Shown: piece by piece, positions 48,245 through 52,493 of the stretch
Position numbering within the stretch: position 1 is the stretch's first letter
How the letters are laid out: each line of letters starts with the position of its first letter
NCBI GenBank assembly: GCA_020060765.1
Contig: JAGUZQ010000021.1
Span: 1 to 52,493, forward strand
DNA: 52,493 nt
Reading direction: 5' to 3'
Source of the DNA: Planctomycetota bacterium
GTDB taxonomy: Bacteria > Planctomycetota > SZUA-567
Position numbers and translations under genes: made by a program
Notes under the pieces: model-generated
What the model saw: the letters and a program-made list of their open reading frames with translations, nothing else
What the model was told of the DNA's origin: nothing
Databases searched by the model: none

Positions 48245-48835
48245 ATGATTCGGAACAATGTTTGGGTAATTGCGGCGATGGTAATTTCGGTGAGTGTTCT
48301 ATCGGCGGGGCAAGTATACGCCCACTGCGATACGCTTGACGGGCCGGTCGTGAAGGATGCGAAACTCGCACTGGAAAAGGGCGATGTAACGCCGGTTCTG
48401 AAGTGGATCAAGCCTGAGTTTGAAAAAGAAATCAAAGAAGCGTTTACAAAGACTCTGAAAGTACGCATCAAAGGTGATGATGCGCAGGAGCTGGCAGATC
48501 GCTATTTCTTCGAAACTCTGGTGCGGGTGCATCGTGCTGGTGAAGGCGCGCCGTACACCGGCCTCAAGCCTGCCGGACAAGTGGAGCTGATGGTGAAACA
48601 CCTGGACGGAGCTCTTGAGAACGGAAATGTGGATTCAGTCACCGACAAAGTGGCGGCCAAAGTGAAGGCGAATATCAAAGAGCGGTTTGAGAAGGTGTTG
48701 GAAACCAGGAAGCACGCTGATGAGGATGTCGAAAAGGGGCGTGCTTTTGTCGAGGCCTATGTCGATCTCATGCACTATGTGGAAGGGATTCACAAGGCGG
48801 TGAATCAAGAAGGTCACGAATCCCATGGCAAGTAG
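48245..48835 (+). CDS. DUF6448 secreted protein
   Basis: The 196-aa protein has a signal peptide (residues 1 to about 26, VISVSVLSAGQVYA) and a mature start HCDTLDGPVVKDA, the hallmark of DUF6448. The rest is helical and charged, with His residues near the C-terminus (HYVEGIHKAVNQ; HESHGK). A periplasmic metal-linked role is possible. AAAGGAG precedes the ATG. A hairpin follows at 48861. Confidence 0.8.
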   Translation: MIRNNVWVIAAMVISVSVLSAGQVYAHCDTLDGPVVKDAKLALEKGDVTPVLKWIKPEFEKEIKEAFTKTLKVRIKGDDAQELADRYFFETLVRVHRAGEGAPYTGLKPAGQVELMVKHLDGALENGNVDSVTDKVAAKVKANIKERFEKVLETRKHADEDVEKGRAFVEAYVDLMHYVEGIHKAVNQEGHESHGK

Positions 48836-48860
48836 GCTGATTTAGTGGCAACCGAATCAT

Positions 48861-48896
48861 GACCTCCTCCGTACGGCCTGCGCGGAGGAGGTCGTT
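48861..48896 (+). terminator. Hairpin terminator after the DUF6448 gene
   Basis: GACCTCCTCCG (48861-48871) and CGGAGGAGGTC (48882-48892) pair perfectly over 11 bp. Only a short GTTT follows, so termination may be partial. Confidence 0.65.
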
Positions 48897-49249
48897 TCAA
48901 TGGAGTTTTGCAGCATGAAAGTTGAAGATATTAGCGACCGGGATGAGAGAGAACGCTTGGGAATATTGGGGTGTTTCCCGAAAAGTGTAAAGGGCAGTCT
49001 CTTTTCGGTGATCACCCACCCATGACGCTTAAGTATGCGATCTGGAGTTTTCTCAGCAGGACTTCTGGAATGTATTTGTTGATCGCGTCTCTTTTCACAA
49101 ACAATATTGTACACCAACGGCACTATCCGAGACGTTGGCTATAGGGAACGATACACTATGGGGGATCCTCTTATGGTGCGTATGATTCATCCATATTGGC
49201 TTCTACTCTATGCGCGCTAAGTGCTTCCTGAAAATCTGGAGATCGGTTG
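48897..49249. other. Non-coding gap before the ABC export genes
   Basis: About 350 bp separate the hairpin from the adaptor gene. A short plus frame (from 48900, MEFCSMKVEDISDRDERERL, 41 aa) and an 88-aa minus frame exist but match nothing I know and have no ribosome sites. The stretch is more AT-rich than its surroundings, as expected for a promoter region, but no clear -35/-10 pair stands out. Confidence 0.5.
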
Positions 49250-50422
49250 ATGAACCAACGAGTATTGACGCATGTTAGCTTCGCCAGACGATATATTGGG
49301 TGGACGATATTTTTCGTGGTGTTAGGCGTATTGGCCTATCGCTGGCGCTTCGCATCAGTCGAGGCAGAAGTGCATTCCGTTCAGCGTGGCACGCTCGTCG
49401 CCGAGGTCTTCGGCACCGGCACGCTGGAGGCAAAGATGCACGCCGTACTGGGTGCGCAGATCTCCGGGCGGATTAGCGAGATACCCGTCCAGCAGGGAGA
49501 GCGCGTCAAGGCGGTACAAGTTCTTGCCAGGCTCGACAGCGATGAGTTGCAGCGGCAACTCGAAATGGCGCAGGCATCGCTTGAGGCCGCCAAGGCGGGT
49601 ATTGATCGACTCGAAGCCGACCGCCAGCGCGCCCAGGCCGTGCTCGAACAGGCCAGGCGCGATCACGAACGCGCCCAGGCCTTGCGCAAGTCTAATGTGC
49701 AGTCTGAGTCGGAGACAGAGAAGAGTGCTGAACGCATGGCTGTCGCCCAGGCGGATTTTGGCCGAACCGTCGGCGCGGTGGCCGAAGCGAAAGCCCAGGC
49801 TCTTGCTGCCGAAAAGACGCTCATGTACCACCAGGCGCGATTGGGATACGCCACAGTCAAGGCTCCCTTCGATGGACTGGTGATTTTACGCCACAGGGAT
49901 CCGGGCGACATTGTGGTGCCTGGTAGTTCCATCTGCGAGCTTGTCGCCACGGACGTGCTCTGGATTTCTGCCTGGGTGGACGAGTCGCAGATGGACGCGC
50001 TCAAGCCCGGCCAACCCGCGCGCGTGGTCTTTCGCAGCAATCCCGACAAGGAGTTCGCCGGTACGGTTGACCGACTCGGTCGGCAGGTGGATCGGGAAAC
50101 GCGCGAATTCGTCGTGGATGTGCGAGTGCAGGAGTTGCCCGCCAACTGGGCCATCGGTCAGCGCGCGGAGGTCTACATCGAGACGGAACGGCGAGAAAAC
50201 GCTGTGCTTCTGCCGCAGCGTCTGCTTTTGCACCGTGACGATCAGACGGGTGTCTGGATGGTTCGGGAAGGCGCGGCGCACTGGCAACCGGTCGAGACCG
50301 GACTGCGTGGCGGTGATGCGGTTGAGATTCTTCGAGGCCTCTCCGACGGCGACGCCGTAATCGCCACCGCACAAGACAAGGAATCGGGACTGCGTGAAGG
50401 CCGGAGGGTCGCGACGAAATGA
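49250..50422 (+). CDS. Periplasmic adaptor (MacA/HlyD-like) of an ABC exporter
   Basis: The 390-aa protein has an N-terminal anchor helix (about 17-32), a biotinyl-lipoyl-like half (VLGAQISGRISEIPVQQGERVKAVQVLARLD cut in two by a long hairpin), a coiled coil rich in Ala, Gln and Arg (about 95-185), and the returning half VKAPFDGLVILRHRDPGDIV. A beta-barrel domain follows. This is the MacA architecture that links an inner-membrane pump to the outer membrane. It overlaps the permease gene by 4 bp. ATG 49250 is preferred over the TTG just before it. Confidence 0.87.
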   Translation: MNQRVLTHVSFARRYIGWTIFFVVLGVLAYRWRFASVEAEVHSVQRGTLVAEVFGTGTLEAKMHAVLGAQISGRISEIPVQQGERVKAVQVLARLDSDELQRQLEMAQASLEAAKAGIDRLEADRQRAQAVLEQARRDHERAQALRKSNVQSESETEKSAERMAVAQADFGRTVGAVAEAKAQALAAEKTLMYHQARLGYATVKAPFDGLVILRHRDPGDIVVPGSSICELVATDVLWISAWVDESQMDALKPGQPARVVFRSNPDKEFAGTVDRLGRQVDRETREFVVDVRVQELPANWAIGQRAEVYIETERRENAVLLPQRLLLHRDDQTGVWMVREGAAHWQPVETGLRGGDAVEILRGLSDGDAVIATAQDKESGLREGRRVATK

Positions 50423-51630
50423 ACCTGGCCATTCGCGACATCCGCCATAATCTCGGACGTTTCGCCCTCACCACCTTCGGCATCGGCATGCTGCTGATGG
50501 TCGTCATGGGCATGGGCGGCATTTACCGGGGACTGGTGGAGGATGCGGTCTTTCTGCTCGACCGTTTGGACGCAGATCTGTGGGTTGTGCAGCGGGATAC
50601 GCGCGGTCCCTTCGCCGAAGTCTCGCGGGTGCCGTCCACGCTGGAGGATCGGCTGCTGGCCGTGCCGGGCGTAGCGAAGGCGCGGCGCTTCCTGTCCCAT
50701 ACCATTCAGCGTGAATACGAAGGCAAGCCGCTGCGCATTGTCGTGCAGGGCCTTGCCTGGCCGGAAGACAAGGGGGAATGGCTGCCGCTCGTGGCGGGCC
50801 GTCCCCTGGCGGCCGGGCATTTCGAGATGATCGCGGACGCCAGCCTCGGCCTGCCTCTTGGCACGAGCATGCGGCTGGGGAAGGACGATTACACCGTGGT
50901 CGGCATCACTAAAGGCATGATGGCCCAGTCCGGCGACGGCATGGCTTTCTTCACCGTCCGCGACGCGCAGGCCATCCAGTTCGACACAGCGGGAACTGCC
51001 CTGCGCCTGGAACGTGCCGCACGGGAAAAGCGCGCTTCCCAGAGCGACATGACCCGGAAGCAGCCGTCTCTGCTGGAGCGCGCCGACAGCCCCGCGTCCG
51101 AACTCGCCGTGATCTCCCCGCCGACGGTGAGCGCGGTCATGGTCTGGCGCGAGCCCGGAGCCGACCGCGACGCGGTGCAGCGCCTCGTCAACGGCTGGGG
51201 CGATGTCACCGCCCATACGGATCATGATCAGCGCGACTTTCTCATCAAGGGGCTGGTGGATAAATCCCGCCGCCAGATCGGTCTCTTTCGCGGCCTGCTG
51301 GTGGCCATTTCCGCCGTGGTGATGTCGCTCATTCTCTACACACTGACGCTGGACAAAATGCACGACATCGCCATGCTGAAACTGATGGGCGCGCGCACGC
51401 GGGTGATCCTGCGGATGATTCTGGAGCAAGCCATCCTTATGGGCGCGCTCGGCTATGCCATCGCTTACGCGGCCGGAACCGAGGTCTTCCCCAAGTTTCC
51501 CCGCAAGGTCGTGATTCTGCATGAGGATCTCTTTGCGCTGGCAGGTATCGTGCTGCTCATTTCCATTCTCGCCAGCGGCCTGGGAATCTGGAAAGCGATC
51601 AAGATCAAGCCCAACGAGGTGCTCTCATGA
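50419..51630 (+). CDS. ABC transporter permease, FtsX/MacB-like
   Basis: The 403-aa protein has a helix near 17-38, a large extracytoplasmic domain (about 40-285) and three helices near the C-terminus (LVAISAVVMSLILYTLTLDK; MILEQAILMGALGYAIAYA; LAGIVLLISILASGLGIWKA). The end, AIKIKPNEVLS, is typical of FtsX-type permeases. It overlaps both neighbours. Substrate unknown; macrolide, lipoprotein or peptide export are all possible. Confidence 0.88.
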   Translation: MNLAIRDIRHNLGRFALTTFGIGMLLMVVMGMGGIYRGLVEDAVFLLDRLDADLWVVQRDTRGPFAEVSRVPSTLEDRLLAVPGVAKARRFLSHTIQREYEGKPLRIVVQGLAWPEDKGEWLPLVAGRPLAAGHFEMIADASLGLPLGTSMRLGKDDYTVVGITKGMMAQSGDGMAFFTVRDAQAIQFDTAGTALRLERAAREKRASQSDMTRKQPSLLERADSPASELAVISPPTVSAVMVWREPGADRDAVQRLVNGWGDVTAHTDHDQRDFLIKGLVDKSRRQIGLFRGLLVAISAVVMSLILYTLTLDKMHDIAMLKLMGARTRVILRMILEQAILMGALGYAIAYAAGTEVFPKFPRKVVILHEDLFALAGIVLLISILASGLGIWKAIKIKPNEVLS

Positions 51631-52361
51631 CGACGGCCATAGAAGGACGCAGCCTTACCAAGACCTATGGCAGCGGCAATACCGCCGTCCATGCCATGCG
51701 CGACGTTTCCTTCACCATCGACAAGGGCGAGGTCGTGGCGCTCCTGGGTCCCAGCGGGGCGGGCAAGTCCACGCTCCTCACCGCCGTGGGACTGATCAAT
51801 CCGCCCACGAGCGGTACTGTCCTGATTGGCGAGAAGGTGGTGCTGGAAGGAGAACGCGAGCTGGTCGAGGTGCAGGCCTTTCGTCGCAAATACATCGGCT
51901 TCGTCTTCCAGAAGGCGAACCTGATTCCTTTCCTGACAGCGGTGGAGAACGTCCAACTCGCCATGGAGATCAACGATATTTCCTCCCGTGAGGCGCGAGC
52001 GCGAGCCATGGAACTGCTGGCGTATCTTGGCGTCGGCGAACGGGCAAGCAATTATCCCGCCGCCCTCTCCGGTGGCCAGCAGCAGCGCATCGCCGTGGCG
52101 CGCGCGCTGGCCAACAAACCGGAACTCATCCTCGCGGACGAGCCGACCGCTGCTCTCGACAGTGAACGCGGCAGGCAGGTGATGGATCTCTTCGCCAAGG
52201 TGGCTCACGATCAGGGCGCGGCGGTGATGGTGGTCACCCACGACCACCGGGCGCTGGACGTCTTCGACCGGCTGCTGCTGATGGAAGACGGCCTCCTCGA
52301 ACAATCAACTCCCGAGCGTCTGCGCCATTTTGGTGTGTTGGAAGCGGCTGAACACGCTTGA
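51627..52361 (+). CDS. ABC transporter ATP-binding protein, LolD/MacB-like
   Basis: The 244-aa ATPase has Walker A GPSGAGKST (about 38-46), Q-loop VFQKANLIPF, signature LSGGQQQR, Walker B ILADEPTAALD and the H-loop VVTHDHR. It powers the adaptor/permease pair just upstream, with ATGA overlap. The remaining 132 bp of the window after its stop show no gene. Confidence 0.93.
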   Translation: MTTAIEGRSLTKTYGSGNTAVHAMRDVSFTIDKGEVVALLGPSGAGKSTLLTAVGLINPPTSGTVLIGEKVVLEGERELVEVQAFRRKYIGFVFQKANLIPFLTAVENVQLAMEINDISSREARARAMELLAYLGVGERASNYPAALSGGQQQRIAVARALANKPELILADEPTAALDSERGRQVMDLFAKVAHDQGAAVMVVTHDHRALDVFDRLLLMEDGLLEQSTPERLRHFGVLEAAEHA

Positions 52362-52493
52362 GCATCTCATGAAGAAATGCTTGGATATCGTATATCACTA
52401 CTGTCCGGACATTAGTCGAATAGTGTCAACTGGTTGCAGGAATCGGTTGTTTCCAAAATATTGGGCTGCTCCGAAAACGCCTGTAAAATAGGC

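Noticed and set aside
48857..49123. 88-codon minus-strand frame after the DUF6448 gene
   Set aside because: No ribosome site, no recognised family, and it runs through the terminator hairpin.
50242..51522. 426-codon minus-strand frame opposite the ABC permease and adaptor
   Set aside because: Antisense to two well-supported overlapping genes; no domain recognised.

Overview
This window looks like a chromosomal segment of a GC-rich (roughly 55-58% by eye), anaerobe-like bacterium. The left third carries an FHA-domain membrane protein, a Hanks-type Ser/Thr kinase with a helical N-terminal module, a GntR-headed LacI-type regulator, a GH36 glycosidase, two site-2 proteases and an AsmA-like protein. 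That mix suggests the PVC superphylum (Lentisphaerota/Kiritimatiellota-like or planctomycete). This is an inference from gene content only; no 16S or ribosomal gene is present.

Layout. (1) 1-19.2 kb: a truncated IS630 transposase; FHA protein; PP-loop sulfur-transfer-type protein; acetyltransferase; D-lyxose isomerase between two copies of a small lipoprotein; sugar isomerase plus PHP hydrolase; GH36; a C45-type acyltransferase; the GntR/LacI regulator; M50 protease; ScpA with a long tail; AsmA-like protein; a second M50 protease; kinase; amidohydrolase. Four copies of a ~166-bp palindromic MITE-like repeat lie between 8.4 and 13.7 kb and none were seen elsewhere. (2) 19.3-19.7 kb: tRNA-Pro(TGG), its terminator, and what looks like the tail of a serine recombinase. 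(3) 19.7-38.3 kb: one continuous minus-strand array of 19 genes with mostly overlapping stop/start codons, reading cysH, DUF2061, cysD, cysN, metY, hcyS, hcyF, hcyD, a sulfite reductase-HEPN-TusA fusion, a PP-loop/HD protein, mnmA, cysK, larE, bioB, a ferritin-like gene, asrA, asrB, an FNT channel and asrC. (4) 38.4-45.8 kb: an IscR-like Rrf2 regulator and every enzyme from glutamyl-tRNA to siroheme (hemA, hemL, hemB, sirC, hemC, cobA-hemD). (5) 45.9-48.9 kb: a second Rrf2 regulator with an RIC di-iron repair protein, small Cys-rich proteins, a ferredoxin and a DUF6448 protein. (6) 49.2-52.4 kb: a MacAB-like ABC export system.

How it works together. CysD/CysN activate sulfate, CysH reduces APS to sulfite, and two siroheme sulfite reductases (NADH-type AsrABC and the fusion protein) are encoded with their own complete siroheme pathway. 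HcyS, a ThiS-like carrier ending Gly-Gly-Gly-Ala, with the JAMM protease HcyD, the E1-like HcyF and MetY, matches the protein-thiocarboxylate route to homocysteine known from Wolinella succinogenes; CysK offers a parallel cysteine route. MnmA, LarE, BioB and the PP-loop/HD protein are sulfur users or carriers in the same transcript. Three related 25-bp IscR-like dyads sit at the cysH, rrf2 and hemC/sirC promoters, so the whole sulfur-siroheme module is probably one Rrf2 regulon.

The most notable observations are the SiR-HEPN-TusA fusion, an in-frame TAG inside the PP-loop/HD gene, the degenerate APS-kinase domain on CysN, and the shared operator.
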